Assembly: GCA_007118495.1 (NCBI GenBank)
Contig: SKRM01000011.1
Location: 45,541 to 109,540, forward strand
From: Bacteroidales bacterium
Lineage (GTDB): Bacteria > Bacteroidota > Bacteroidia > Bacteroidales > UBA7960
Length of the DNA: 64,000 nucleotides
Reading direction: 5' to 3'
The translations under genes were made by a program, and so were the position numbers. The notes under the pieces were generated by a model. The model was not told where the DNA came from and ran no database searches. It saw nothing but the letters and a program-made list of their open reading frames with translations. Each line of letters starts with the position of its first letter. Within the stretch, counting starts at the first letter, position 1. Shown piece after piece: positions 35,854 through 45,258 of the stretch.

Positions 35854-35904
35854 ATAGGATATCCTATATAAATTTCTAAGACAAAGGTATATATTTTATA
35901 TACC
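35854..35904 (-). promoter_or_regulatory. Putative arcC control region with two palindromes
   Basis: A 14-bp palindrome (35854-35867, core TAGGATATCCTA) and an 8+3+8 inverted repeat (35886-35904, arms GGTATATA and TATATACC) lie upstream of arcC. A minus-strand TACCTTTG (35889-35882), an exact -7 match, overlaps the second repeat. A repressor there would control the arc operon. The -33 position is unclear and the leader would be about 210 nt. Confidence 0.45.
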
Positions 35905-35950
35905 ATCCCGAAAACAAACCAATAAAAAAGGTTTTTTTTCAGGCCCCAAT

Positions 35951-37429
35951 TTAATATTTTGCCGGTTCTCCGGCTGGTGGTATAGAATGTCGGATAAATT
36001 CACGTATGTCATCATTTGAAGTTTTCAGATCTTCTGCCCGCAAGTACATCATATGGCCACTGCGATATCCTTTAAATGACAGTCTATCCTTCATTTTTCC
36101 CGATGGATCCAGATGCCACATAGTATACTTGGCATCAAAATAGGTGGTTGCCCCATCATAATACCCTGCCTGTATCAAAGTATACAGAAACGGATTCTGG
36201 GCCATGGCCTGTCTCAGGTTTTCGCCCGTATTGTCTCCGCTTCTGTCCCACGGATGAACCGGGCCAAACATATTGTATTTAATATCTGTGTGAAAATCAA
36301 GCTCGTTTTTAAAATAGTAATTAATGGCTGGTGTGAAAGAATGCAACCAGGAGGTTAACTCAGAATTGAAGTCAGGCCTTATCCCGGCATCGTTGCGATC
36401 TAAACCCTTGTACCTCGAATCAAGTCTGCCAATGGTAAAGCCTTCTTCACGAAGCAATTCCTTCCAGAAAAATGATGTTGGCACATCCAGGTTGTGCTGG
36501 GCAATTACTTTTTCACCCAATCCTGAAAAACGACTAAATTGCCTGATGGCTTCCTTACGTTCAGCATCAGTTGCCCAGGCACCTTTGGCCATAATTGGCA
36601 AAAGCTCATTAATGGTATAATTTTCTGATTTCTCCAATACATCATACAAATCAAGCGACTGAAGATCAGCAGGCAGCATTTCGTGGTACCAGGCCGCCGC
36701 CGTATAATAGGGCAGTCTGTTGGCCATATTCACCGGGCCGGAACGATCAATGCCCAGCCCCGTTGGTGAGACCAGGATTACCCCATTCAGGTACATCCAG
36801 TGATTGTTTTGCAGTTCAAGAGCAAGCCCCGACACCCTGGTGGTTCCGTAACTTTCTCCTATAAGATATTTGGGCGACAACCAACGGTTTTTTCGCTGCA
36901 CAAAGGTATTGATCCATTCAGCCAGGTAACGGATATCCTGGTTTACACCAAAAAATCGTTCACGACTGGCATCAGGGCAAGTGATACGTGAATAACCGGT
37001 ATTTACCGGATTCACATAGACAATATCTGTCACATCAAGCACCGAGTAAGGATTTTCCTTTACTCCGTAGGGCTGAACAGGAAAACCTTCATCATCAATA
37101 TTCAGAATCCTCGGTCCGGTATATGCCAGGTGCATCCAGACTGAGGCAGAACCCGGACCTCCATTGAATGAGATCAATAAAGGCCTTCTGTCAGTTTCTC
37201 TTATATCAGTCCGGCGATAATAGGTGAAATGAATGGCGGCAATGGGCTTACCATTTTCATCCCAAACAGGTTGTGTGCCTGTTTCAACTTCATACGAAAC
37301 CCTCTGACCGTAAATATTAACAGTATGTTCTGTGACGACTGAGGATTCCGGTTCAATGCTCCGGTTCTGGGCTGTCAGACATAATACCGGTAGCAAAATA
37401 AACATCAGTGATAAGAGTAAATTTCTCAT
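35951..37429 (-). CDS. S10 family serine carboxypeptidase, secreted
   Basis: The 492-aa protein has a signal peptide (MRNLLLSLMFILLPVLCLTA) and the S10 alpha/beta-hydrolase motifs: LLISFNGGPGSASVW (oxyanion region), YLIGESYGTTR with nucleophile S193, and a C-terminal GHMMYLR with the catalytic His. It removes C-terminal residues from peptides outside the cytoplasm. It follows the NlpE-like gene by 34 bp on the same strand, so they form an operon. The length is typical of Bacteroidota S10 enzymes. Confidence 0.93.
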   Translation of the reverse strand: MRNLLLSLMFILLPVLCLTAQNRSIEPESSVVTEHTVNIYGQRVSYEVETGTQPVWDENGKPIAAIHFTYYRRTDIRETDRRPLLISFNGGPGSASVWMHLAYTGPRILNIDDEGFPVQPYGVKENPYSVLDVTDIVYVNPVNTGYSRITCPDASRERFFGVNQDIRYLAEWINTFVQRKNRWLSPKYLIGESYGTTRVSGLALELQNNHWMYLNGVILVSPTGLGIDRSGPVNMANRLPYYTAAAWYHEMLPADLQSLDLYDVLEKSENYTINELLPIMAKGAWATDAERKEAIRQFSRFSGLGEKVIAQHNLDVPTSFFWKELLREEGFTIGRLDSRYKGLDRNDAGIRPDFNSELTSWLHSFTPAINYYFKNELDFHTDIKYNMFGPVHPWDRSGDNTGENLRQAMAQNPFLYTLIQAGYYDGATTYFDAKYTMWHLDPSGKMKDRLSFKGYRSGHMMYLRAEDLKTSNDDIREFIRHSIPPAGEPAKY

Positions 37430-37463
37430 GAGAATAATATGGATTGGTGAAACATCAGATAAC

Positions 37464-37916
37464 TCAATTTTCTTTGTGGAGGATATAATAATCTGCCAGT
37501 TCTCCGGTAATCAACCGCGCTTCTATGTCCAGTTTCCGGAGGTGGTTCTCACCCACCCTGTAAATATTTGGTGGTTCTTCTGATAAAAGTATGATGGTAC
37601 TTCCACTATCAATCCAGTCAAATTTACCATCAGATTCAAAAATTCGGTCTTTGCCTATGCCCGGGTATAACTGCCGGAGTTGATAGGTTCCATCTTCAAA
37701 AAGTGAGATTTTTGTCTGTATCCCCTCACAATCAGCACAGGGCAATATTCCAGTATAGGTGCCATGATAGTCAAGTGAAATGCGTGATGTATGCATGTCG
37801 ATATCAAGGTTCTCAAAACCGGAATCAGTTCTGCTGTCTTTCTCAGCTCGTTCAGCTTGTGTACACGCTGAAAACATGAATAAAACAACCCAATAAATGA
37901 CCATTGTTGCCTTCAT
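37464..37916 (-). CDS. NlpE-like lipoprotein
   Basis: The protein (150 aa from M at 37916; ATG at 37925 is an alternative and a longer frame to 37991 lacks signal-peptide character upstream) has a lipobox-type signal MKATMVIYWVVLFMFSAC. Then comes the NlpE N-terminal domain signature GTYTGILPCADCEGIQT with a CxxC pair. NlpE-type proteins in enterobacteria monitor lipoprotein trafficking and signal to Cpx; no Cpx system is seen here. The CxxC may bind metal or form a disulphide. It is followed by the S10 peptidase gene and is divergent from the WtpA-like gene. Confidence 0.88.
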   Translation of the reverse strand: MKATMVIYWVVLFMFSACTQAERAEKDSRTDSGFENLDIDMHTSRISLDYHGTYTGILPCADCEGIQTKISLFEDGTYQLRQLYPGIGKDRIFESDGKFDWIDSGSTIILLSEEPPNIYRVGENHLRKLDIEARLITGELADYYILHKEN

Positions 37917-37994
37917 CTGCGCCATATTGATTTGACGAAATCCAGATTTCACCAATGTAATAATCTTTGGGAAAAGCCATCTAAAATACAAATA

Positions 37995-38002
37995 AAAAGA
38001 TA
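37995..38002 (-). promoter_or_regulatory. Possible -7 element of the NlpE-like operon
   Basis: TATCTTTT on the minus strand matches TAnnTTTG except the last base. Its position would place transcription start inside the upstream extension of the NlpE-like frame, supporting the downstream start codon. Confidence 0.3.
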
Positions 38003-38078
38003 CGACCTCAAAAGCCCATGGGTTATATTATATATAAATTGATTATTTTCGATATTTCTAAACCAGAACTGATATAAA

Positions 38079-39089
38079 ATGGCCCGGTTTTACAGAATAC
38101 TTACATGGTTTTGTGCAGGCTTCATAATCATGTGGCTGCAATCATGTAGCACTGGCAGCCAAAAACAGGATACTGATGGCCAAAGACAAACGCTCTATAT
38201 TATACATGCAGGAAGCCTGTCTTACCCTGTCAAGGTTATTGGCGACGCATTCATGCATGAAAACCCCGGTGTGCGAATACTTTCAGAAGCATGGGGGAGC
38301 AAAGCTGGTGCCAGAAGGGTGATGGAGCTTGAATCGCCGGCTGATGTGTTTATGTCGGCCGACTACCGTGTCATCAAAAACATGCTGATACCTGATCATG
38401 CTTCGTGGTATATGGCTTTTGCCGCCAATGAACTGGCCATAGTGTATAAGGCCAAATCAAAATTTGCAGAAAAAATTACCGGAGAAAACTGGTACCACAT
38501 TTTACTCAAACCTGAAGTACACAGCGGCCGGAGTGATCCTGACCACGATCCTTGTGGAGTCAGGACCGTTTTCGCAGCCAAACTGGCTGAGATTTTTTAT
38601 AAAGAAGATGGTTTGGCAGAAGCATTGCTCAGCAAAGCCGGTGAAAATATCCGGCCAAAAGAAACAGACCTGATTGCCTTGCTTGAAAGTGGTCACCTTG
38701 ACTACATATATCTTTACCGAAGTGTGGCCCAACAACACCAGCTTCGGTACCTTAAACTCCCTTATGAGCTTAACCTGGGTGAACCATCACTGGCTGACTG
38801 GTATGCACAGGTCTCAACCCAAACAATGGGAAACAGGCCAGGACATAGAATCACAGAAATTGGCGAACCTATGGTCTATGGCCTGACCATACCCCATAAA
38901 TCAACCAATGTGGAACTTGCACAGAAATTTGTTGATTTTGTTATGGATCGCGGCAAAGGGCAGCGCATTCTTGATGAGCTGGGTCAACCCCCGTTGGCTC
39001 CTGCTGTGTCAGGGTACTTTGAGCATATCCCCGAACAACTAAAAATGCATGCCAGACCCATTCCGGTCAATGGCCTACATCCTGAATGA
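38079..39089 (+). CDS. wtpA: WtpA-like tungstate/molybdate-binding lipoprotein
   Basis: The 336-aa protein has a lipobox (LQSC, C23) and the fold of class-II periplasmic binding proteins, with LYIIHAGSLSYPVKVIGDAF at the start, a SADYRVI motif and HSGRSDPDHDPCGVRT, a WtpA-type oxyanion-site segment. It would bind tungstate or molybdate and pass it to an ABC permease. No wtpB/C or modB/C gene occurs in the window, so it is an orphan. Its 3' end overlaps that of the convergent outer-membrane protein gene by 15 bp. Confidence 0.88.
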   Translation: MARFYRILTWFCAGFIIMWLQSCSTGSQKQDTDGQRQTLYIIHAGSLSYPVKVIGDAFMHENPGVRILSEAWGSKAGARRVMELESPADVFMSADYRVIKNMLIPDHASWYMAFAANELAIVYKAKSKFAEKITGENWYHILLKPEVHSGRSDPDHDPCGVRTVFAAKLAEIFYKEDGLAEALLSKAGENIRPKETDLIALLESGHLDYIYLYRSVAQQHQLRYLKLPYELNLGEPSLADWYAQVSTQTMGNRPGHRITEIGEPMVYGLTIPHKSTNVELAQKFVDFVMDRGKGQRILDELGQPPLAPAVSGYFEHIPEQLKMHARPIPVNGLHPE

Positions 39090-39650
39090 AACCCCCACCG
39101 TAAGCACTCCCAGTGCACCCCAGCCAATTTCTGAGAAAATTGCGAAATCGTCAGAGAAGTAATAACGTACACCTGCAACCGGGCCAATAAAAAACCTGGC
39201 ATCGTCAAGGAATCTTGTTGCAGGTTGTGTGTCGTAGGCTCCATATTGTCTGAACGCAATCCCAGACAACATGCTTGCATAAAAGTCAATCTTATCCACA
39301 TCAATAGACCCGTCAAGCAAATCATTAAAAAATGGCGAAAGATGAAAACTGCCCCTTGCACCCAGACTCATGAATGACCGTGAACGGGTTGGGTATGACC
39401 ACCTGCTAAAAGCAGCAAAGGGACCTGCTGTAATGTATTCATGTATGCCTATTTCAAAGTATGCCATAGCCGGGGGTATACTCAGGCTTCTGCTGGTGCC
39501 GTAATCATACCGATAACCCATGGATGCACCGATTCCAAAAAGCCGGGCATCTGAAAAATCACTTCCCTGGGCCTTTACAGCTGGTGTAGGTATAAACATT
39601 AGCAGTATTCCTGCCATCATTACCGAACGCACAAAATACTTCCTTACCAT
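39075..39650 (-). CDS. Outer-membrane beta-barrel protein of unknown function
   Basis: The 191-aa product is taken from ATG 39650, where a signal peptide begins (MVRKYFVRSVMMAGILLMF, ending PAVKAQG). A longer frame to 39809 is unlikely because it overlaps the mtaB promoter and start. The mature part has alternating hydrophobic strands, FGIGASMGYRYDYGTSRSL, AYFEIGIHEYITAGPFAAF, GPVAGVRYYFSDDFAIFSEIGWG, ending with LTVGVSFRM and a terminal aromatic-type strand of outer-membrane proteins. No specific family is recognised. It converges on the WtpA-like gene. Confidence 0.7.
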   Translation of the reverse strand: MVRKYFVRSVMMAGILLMFIPTPAVKAQGSDFSDARLFGIGASMGYRYDYGTSRSLSIPPAMAYFEIGIHEYITAGPFAAFSRWSYPTRSRSFMSLGARGSFHLSPFFNDLLDGSIDVDKIDFYASMLSGIAFRQYGAYDTQPATRFLDDARFFIGPVAGVRYYFSDDFAIFSEIGWGALGVLTVGVSFRM

Positions 39651-39764
39651 GCTTTGTTGTATTAAAAGTTTATTAATAAAAAGTTCTTTGTTTACTATGA
39701 AAAACCACCTGCGCCTCGGAACGCGAAGATACATAAGCTTTAAAAAAAACACAAACAAAAGGAT

Positions 39765-39772
39765 TAACTTTG
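39765..39772 (+). promoter_or_regulatory. -7 element directly before mtaB
   Basis: TAACTTTG is an exact TAnnTTTG match ending 7 bp before the ATG at 39780, so the transcript would be leaderless or nearly so. No typical -33 element was found. Confidence 0.55.
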
Positions 39773-39779
39773 CAGTAGC

Positions 39780-41072
39780 ATGAGAAACGAAAAAACCATC
39801 GCATTTCATACGCTGGGATGTAAATTAAATTTCAGTGAAACTGACACTATTAGCCGCGACGGAGTGGACAAAGGCTATAAGGTTGTACCATTTACAGCGC
39901 CTGCCGATATTTATGTAATAAACTCATGTACGGTTACAAAAAATGCAGAAAAGCGCTGCAAGGCTCTAATCCGCCAGGCCATCAAAACCAATCCGGCGTC
40001 GCATATTGCTGTCATTGGCTGTTTTTCGCAGATCAAACCAGATGAGATTGCAAACTTACCGGGGGTTTCAATGGTCATAGGCAATGCAGATAAATTCAAT
40101 TTGTTTGAACATCTGAAAGGGCTGGCAGATGGAAAACCAAGCCACCCTGCGAGTCAATCGGCAGGCAAGAAACCCGAATCTTTTATGCCCTCTTTCTCAA
40201 TGGACGGCAGAACCAGGTCTTTTTTCAAAATCCAGGACGGATGTGATTATATGTGTGCCTACTGCACCATCCCTATGGCCAGAGGTCGTAGCCGAAGCCA
40301 ACCCATCGCATCCACACTTGAAACTGCCAGACAGATTGCCGGCACAAACATGAAGGAGATAGTACTTACGGGCGTCAATATAGGCGACTTTGGCAAAGCC
40401 CATAACGAAAGTTTCTTCGACCTGCTCAGAGAACTGGCGCTCATTGACGGACTTGAGCGCATAAGAATCTCATCGGTTGAGCCTGATCTGCTTCACAACG
40501 ATATAATCCGGTTGGTGGCTAACGAACCAAAGCTTATGCCCCATTTTCACATTCCTTTACAGTCGGGCAGTGATAAAGTGCTAAACGCCATGGGCAGGCG
40601 TTATGACACCGGGCTTTTTTCAAGGCGGATTGAAACCATCCGAAAACACATTCCCCACGCATGTATTGCAGCAGATCTTATTGTAGGCTTTCCCGGTGAG
40701 TCTGAATCACTGTTCATGGATTCATACAACTTCATCACCGATGCAGATATATCATATCTTCATGTATTCACATACAGTGAAAGGGAAAACACAGCTGCTG
40801 AAAGAAGAACAGATCAGGTACCTCAAGCCGAAAGAAAAAGAAGATCAAAGCTAATGCAGGCAATTTCAGCGAACAAAAAGCAAAGGTTCATTCAAAAGAA
40901 CAAAGGGTTGACAACCAAAGTTCTTTGGGAAAAAGAACAACACAATGGATTGATGTACGGTTTTACCGAGAACTACCTGAAGGTCAAAACACCTTTTCAG
41001 GCAAATCTTGTGAACCAAATCATGACCGTAAAGCTGAACAATACTGACCTTTCAGGAGTTTACATCATATGA
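39780..41072 (+). CDS. mtaB: tRNA t6A37 methylthiotransferase
   Basis: MtaB adds a methylthio group to N6-threonylcarbamoyladenosine at position 37 of tRNAs. The 430-aa protein has the N-terminal UPF0004 domain with three Cys (TLGCKLN, NSCTVT, IGCFSQ), then a radical-SAM domain with C155xxxC159xxC162, a FHIPLQSGSDKVLNAMGR segment and a C-terminal TRAM-like domain. Length is normal. Its stop codon overlaps the ATG of the next gene by 4 bp. Confidence 0.95.
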   Translation: MRNEKTIAFHTLGCKLNFSETDTISRDGVDKGYKVVPFTAPADIYVINSCTVTKNAEKRCKALIRQAIKTNPASHIAVIGCFSQIKPDEIANLPGVSMVIGNADKFNLFEHLKGLADGKPSHPASQSAGKKPESFMPSFSMDGRTRSFFKIQDGCDYMCAYCTIPMARGRSRSQPIASTLETARQIAGTNMKEIVLTGVNIGDFGKAHNESFFDLLRELALIDGLERIRISSVEPDLLHNDIIRLVANEPKLMPHFHIPLQSGSDKVLNAMGRRYDTGLFSRRIETIRKHIPHACIAADLIVGFPGESESLFMDSYNFITDADISYLHVFTYSERENTAAERRTDQVPQAERKRRSKLMQAISANKKQRFIQKNKGLTTKVLWEKEQHNGLMYGFTENYLKVKTPFQANLVNQIMTVKLNNTDLSGVYII

Positions 41073-41866
41073 TAACAAATTTGGAAAGTCTTTGCAATCA
41101 GGTATGCGATCTGGCCCGAAATACAGGCCAGTTTATCCGTAATGAAGCACCGAAAATCAGAACAGAAGATGTTGAAAGCAAGGGTGTGCACAATTATGTC
41201 ACTTATGTGGACAGGGCTGCTGAAGAACTGATAGTAAACAAATTACAAGAGTTACTCCCTGAGGCGGGTTTTATTGTAGAAGAAGAAAGCATTCAAAAAA
41301 CCGGTCAACACTACCAATGGATCGTTGATCCCCTTGACGGAACCACCAATTTTATTCACGGCATACCTTGTTACAGTGTGTCTATCGCCTTGATGCATGA
41401 ACAGCATATAGTGCTGGGCGTAATCTATGAGGTGAATCTTGAAGAATGTTTCTATGCATGGCAAGGTGGGGGTGCCTGGCTTAACGGAAGTCCAATTAAG
41501 GTATCCGGAGCCTCTTCACTTGAACAGGCCCTGCTTGTTACCGGCTTTCCCTATTATGATTACTCTCTCCTTGAAAGATATATGGAACTGTTTACATGGT
41601 GTCTGAAACATACACATGGTGTCAGAAGACTCGGCAGTGCTGCGGTTGATCTGGCCTGGGTGGCCTGTGGGCGGTTTGAATCTTTTTTTGAGTATGGTTT
41701 AAATGCCTGGGATGTGGCTGCCGGAAGTCTGATAGTTCATGAAGCCGGAGGCAGGCTTTGTGATTTTTCCGGAAAAGATCACTACATATTCGGCAGAGAA
41801 ATAGTAGCTTCTGCCCCCGGAGTTCATGATGAACTTATGGGTAAAGTCAGAGAGGTTTTTTCATAA
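41069..41866 (+). CDS. suhB: Inositol monophosphatase family protein
   Basis: The 265-aa protein has the Mg2+-phosphatase motifs IVDPLDGTTNFIHG (metal site 1) and GLNAWDVAAGSLIVHEAGG (metal site 2), preceded by an EEES metal-binding segment. It hydrolyses inositol-1-phosphate or a related sugar phosphate. Bacterial SuhB can also act on ribosomal transcription; that function is not shown here. It is translationally coupled to mtaB and 21 bp before the antiporter gene. Confidence 0.92.
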   Translation: MITNLESLCNQVCDLARNTGQFIRNEAPKIRTEDVESKGVHNYVTYVDRAAEELIVNKLQELLPEAGFIVEEESIQKTGQHYQWIVDPLDGTTNFIHGIPCYSVSIALMHEQHIVLGVIYEVNLEECFYAWQGGGAWLNGSPIKVSGASSLEQALLVTGFPYYDYSLLERYMELFTWCLKHTHGVRRLGSAAVDLAWVACGRFESFFEYGLNAWDVAAGSLIVHEAGGRLCDFSGKDHYIFGREIVASAPGVHDELMGKVREVFS

Positions 41867-41887
41867 CCCATAATTTATTAAGTAGTA

Positions 41888-43528
41888 ATGGAAACACTGG
41901 GGAATTCATTCTATGAGTTTGCGGCCATTTTGGGTATTGCAGCTGCAATGGCCATGTTTGGGCGCATGCTACGCCAGCCGCTTATTGTGTCCTTCATCGC
42001 AGTTGGACTGGTTGTCGGGCCTTATGGGATAGGCTTGCTTGAGTCGATTGAAAAGATAGAGCTACTGTCTGAAATGGGAATAGCTATTTTGCTGTTTGTG
42101 GTAGGTCTGAAGCTGGATGTTACCCTGATACGCTCAACCGGACGTGTAGCCCTGTTTTCAGGACTGGGACAAGTCATCTTCACCTCTGTATTTGGCTACC
42201 TGATAGGAATAGGGTTGGGATTTGAGCCGGTGGTAAGCCTGTATGTTGCGGTAGCTTTAACGTTTTCATCAACCATTATCATTGTCAAACTCCTTTCAGA
42301 CAAGAAAGAGATACAGTCACTCCACGGGCAGATATCCATTGGTTTTTTGATCGTTCAGGATATCGTAGTGATCATTGCCATGATCGTATTGTCTGCCATG
42401 GGAACACCTTCAGAGTACACCGTCATGGAAGAAGTGCTTGTGGTGGTAGCCAAAGGCATTGGTTTTATGCTCTTTGTCTTTCTGCTTATGAGGTATGTTG
42501 TTGGTCGCATCACCTCTTTTATGGCCAGAACCCCTGAACTGTTGGTGCTATTTGCTGTTACCTGGGCCATCGCGCTGGCCGCTCTGAGCGACTACCTCGG
42601 ATTCAGCAAAGAGGTGGGTGCATTTCTGGGGGGTGTATCTCTGTCTGCTACGCCATACAGAGAGGTGATTTCGGGCCGGCTCAACTCTTTGCGCGACTTT
42701 CTGCTCTTATTCTTTTTTATTCACCTGGGTAGCCAGGTCAATGTTCCCCTGTTGGGCCAGCAACTGATTCCAAGTTTGGTATTGTCTCTATTTGTGCTTG
42801 TAGGTAACCCCATTATTGTCATGATTATTTTGGGCACCATGGGTTATCGTAAGCGAACCGGTTTTCTTGCCGGGTTGAATGTAGCCCAGATCTCTGAGTT
42901 CTCACTCATTCTGGCGGCCCTGGGTCTTAGCCTGGGGCAGATTGATGAAGAGACACTGGGTCTGATCACCCTGGTGGGCTTATTCACCATCGGCATCAGC
43001 ACCTACCTGATCTTATATTCTCATCAATTATATGAACGTATTTCGCCCGTGCTTTCTGTCTTTGAAAGGAAAAATCCTTTTAAGGAGGTTGACATTGGTC
43101 CGGATTCAGCAAAATCATTTGATGTGATCATATTCGGACTGGGGATGTATGGGAACAATATAGCAAGAAGCCTTGAAGATAAAGGTTACAGTGTTTTTGG
43201 TGTGGATTTCGACCCCAGGGCTGTGGCCAGGTGGAAGAAAAAAGGCAGGATAGCCCAATATGGCGATGCAGATGACCCGGAACTCCCCGAGATATTACCC
43301 ATGGATGCGCAATGTGTTATTTCGAGTCTTGAAGACAAGCAAATAAACATAGCCCTTATCAAGTTCTTGAAAGAGGCGAACTACCAGGGCAGCATTGCCG
43401 TTACTTCATACACCGGCCGCACTGCCAAAGAACTTGAGAAAGCAGGAGCTGACCTCATACTTTTGCCTTTTGTTGACGCTGCTGAAAATATCGCCGATAA
43501 ACTAAAAACCTTAAAGAATTCCTCATAA
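41888..43528 (+). CDS. Monovalent cation:proton antiporter-2 with TrkA-N domain
   Basis: The 546-aa protein has about 12 membrane helices (residues 1-385) of the CPA2 family, including FSSTIIIVKLLSDKKEIQS and IGFLIVQDIVVII. A cytoplasmic RCK/TrkA-N domain (about 410-545) follows, marked by FDVIIFGLGMYGNNIARSL and a terminal Asp of the NAD-binding strand. It is of the KefB/YbaL kind and probably exports K+ or exchanges Na+/K+ for H+, gated by nucleotide. It is third in the mtaB operon. Confidence 0.93.
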   Translation: METLGNSFYEFAAILGIAAAMAMFGRMLRQPLIVSFIAVGLVVGPYGIGLLESIEKIELLSEMGIAILLFVVGLKLDVTLIRSTGRVALFSGLGQVIFTSVFGYLIGIGLGFEPVVSLYVAVALTFSSTIIIVKLLSDKKEIQSLHGQISIGFLIVQDIVVIIAMIVLSAMGTPSEYTVMEEVLVVVAKGIGFMLFVFLLMRYVVGRITSFMARTPELLVLFAVTWAIALAALSDYLGFSKEVGAFLGGVSLSATPYREVISGRLNSLRDFLLLFFFIHLGSQVNVPLLGQQLIPSLVLSLFVLVGNPIIVMIILGTMGYRKRTGFLAGLNVAQISEFSLILAALGLSLGQIDEETLGLITLVGLFTIGISTYLILYSHQLYERISPVLSVFERKNPFKEVDIGPDSAKSFDVIIFGLGMYGNNIARSLEDKGYSVFGVDFDPRAVARWKKKGRIAQYGDADDPELPEILPMDAQCVISSLEDKQINIALIKFLKEANYQGSIAVTSYTGRTAKELEKAGADLILLPFVDAAENIADKLKTLKNSS

Positions 43529-43595
43529 GGCTAAAACAGCGTCAAAAAATCCCTATTTTCGTAGACTGAATACCAATTCTGTTAACCAAAAGTCT

Positions 43596-45230
43596 ATGAA
43601 AAAATTACAAATTATCACACTGGGTCTGGCGTTGGTAGCCTTTTTTGCCTGCCAACCACAATCAAACCGAACAAGCACCTCTGAAGACCGTGCAGCTCTG
43701 TTTGATTACATTATACTGAAAACCATTGAAAGAGAGTCTATCTCTGAACCCAAGACCAGGGTAATGAACTACGACCCCCTCAAAGACATGCTCAAGTTCA
43801 GGGACGAAATGATTGCCGCTGATACCGACCAGGAATTGTTGCATGTACTTATGAAAATGAGTAATGTCAGACGTGACAGGCATGCCGTAGTAAATACCGT
43901 TGAAGGTGGACTGAAAGTCAATGAGGATGTCAATCGCAGTGCCCCGCTGGTTTTCCAGACAGATTATGCAGAACCGGGTAATTATTTCTTTTTTGTTGGC
44001 GATTATGCCGTGAACATGGAGCAATATGCCGGTGGACAAGTCCCTGAAATTGGCGATAAATTATTGGCTGTCAATGGCATGTCAATCGAAGAGTATTTTG
44101 AGGAATTGCGGTTATATTTAAGATACTCCAGCTACAACGGTTTGTGGCGGGTCATGGCCGAAGCACTGCCCAAACAACATTACCGGCTTCCCGTACCCCT
44201 TGATCAGACAGAAGTTTCATTTACCCTCGAAAACAAAAATGGTCAGGTTTACGATTTGACTTTGCCCTATCTTGATCTAAATGAAATTCAATGGGAAGGA
44301 TATTATAAATTGCATGGAGATCATCGTTACAGTGATTTTCACAAGACCCTTTCAACCATCAGCTATGACATTTATGAGCATTCCAGGCTTCCGGTTATTA
44401 TTATTGACTGGTATGGTTTCAGACCTTCGCTGATAGAAGATGTTGATTCACTCATCAGCTATGCACAGACCAATGGAATGCTAGGCTACGATGTCATTTT
44501 TGACGGAACACGTGCAAGGGGAGGATCAAATGGAGCTTATCTGATTCGCAGGTTATTTTCAGAACCCTTTCATGTCACCTACGGCAACCTGAAAATCAGC
44601 GACCTGACTCCTCTTTTCATCGAAGACCGTATCCAGGCATTTGAATCAGGCGAGCTTTATGCCAGCACAACAGATGGTGGGAAATGGCAAATCGAATGGC
44701 TGACCACAGACGTAGCAGAAGCTTATGAAAATGGTCTTAACTTCAGCAACAATGTTCCCCATAAACTGGCACACCTGCCCAAAGATTCGGATGGAATCCT
44801 GCAACCAGCGCCTGTGAGATTTACCGGCACAACGGTCAGTCTGCTCGGGCCTTTTGGGGGGTCTCACCTTGACCAGTATGCTTCTATGGTAATAGACAAC
44901 AAACTGGGTCACACCATTGGCATGCCTGTGGGTGGGTTTTCAAGCACCTGGGAGTTCGGTGAAATCCTGCACTTCCCCATCAGTGGAAAACCGGTGGCTT
45001 ATTTCGAATGGGGTATGGGGCATACCCTCAGGCCCAATGTTGTTGATCCCGTGAAGGTAGTGGATAAGTACGGCAGATATTATGGCGACGCCATGGATCC
45101 TGACGGAGTGGTACTTGAAGGCAATCCGCCCTCTGTAGACAAGCTTATTCTTCAGACACGGGATAATTACCTTAATTATTATGATATATTATTGGAAGAG
45201 GCCCTTCGTTATCTGGGTCACCGTCCTTAA
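43596..45230 (+). CDS. Lipoprotein with PDZ-like and S41-peptidase-like regions
   Basis: The 544-aa protein has a signal peptide ending AFFAC (C19), so it is probably a lipoprotein. A PDZ-like segment (EIGDKLLAVNGMSIEEYFEE) is followed by a region resembling tail-specific proteases: VIIIDWYGFRPSLIEDV in place of the usual strand, then TVSLLGPFGGSHLDQYAS, where the Ser may be the nucleophile, and IGMPVGGFSSTWEF. It is a divergent member, so activity is uncertain. It follows the antiporter by 67 bp and precedes the metallopeptidase-like lipoprotein by 28 bp. The pair is probably co-transcribed. Confidence 0.78.
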   Translation: MKKLQIITLGLALVAFFACQPQSNRTSTSEDRAALFDYIILKTIERESISEPKTRVMNYDPLKDMLKFRDEMIAADTDQELLHVLMKMSNVRRDRHAVVNTVEGGLKVNEDVNRSAPLVFQTDYAEPGNYFFFVGDYAVNMEQYAGGQVPEIGDKLLAVNGMSIEEYFEELRLYLRYSSYNGLWRVMAEALPKQHYRLPVPLDQTEVSFTLENKNGQVYDLTLPYLDLNEIQWEGYYKLHGDHRYSDFHKTLSTISYDIYEHSRLPVIIIDWYGFRPSLIEDVDSLISYAQTNGMLGYDVIFDGTRARGGSNGAYLIRRLFSEPFHVTYGNLKISDLTPLFIEDRIQAFESGELYASTTDGGKWQIEWLTTDVAEAYENGLNFSNNVPHKLAHLPKDSDGILQPAPVRFTGTTVSLLGPFGGSHLDQYASMVIDNKLGHTIGMPVGGFSSTWEFGEILHFPISGKPVAYFEWGMGHTLRPNVVDPVKVVDKYGRYYGDAMDPDGVVLEGNPPSVDKLILQTRDNYLNYYDILLEEALRYLGHRP

Positions 45231-45258
45231 TCAAATATTTAACCAAAATCCATCAATC

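Noticed and set aside
39651..39809. N-terminal extension of the 191-aa outer-membrane protein
   Set aside because: It overlaps the mtaB promoter and start, and the signal peptide begins at the downstream ATG (39650).
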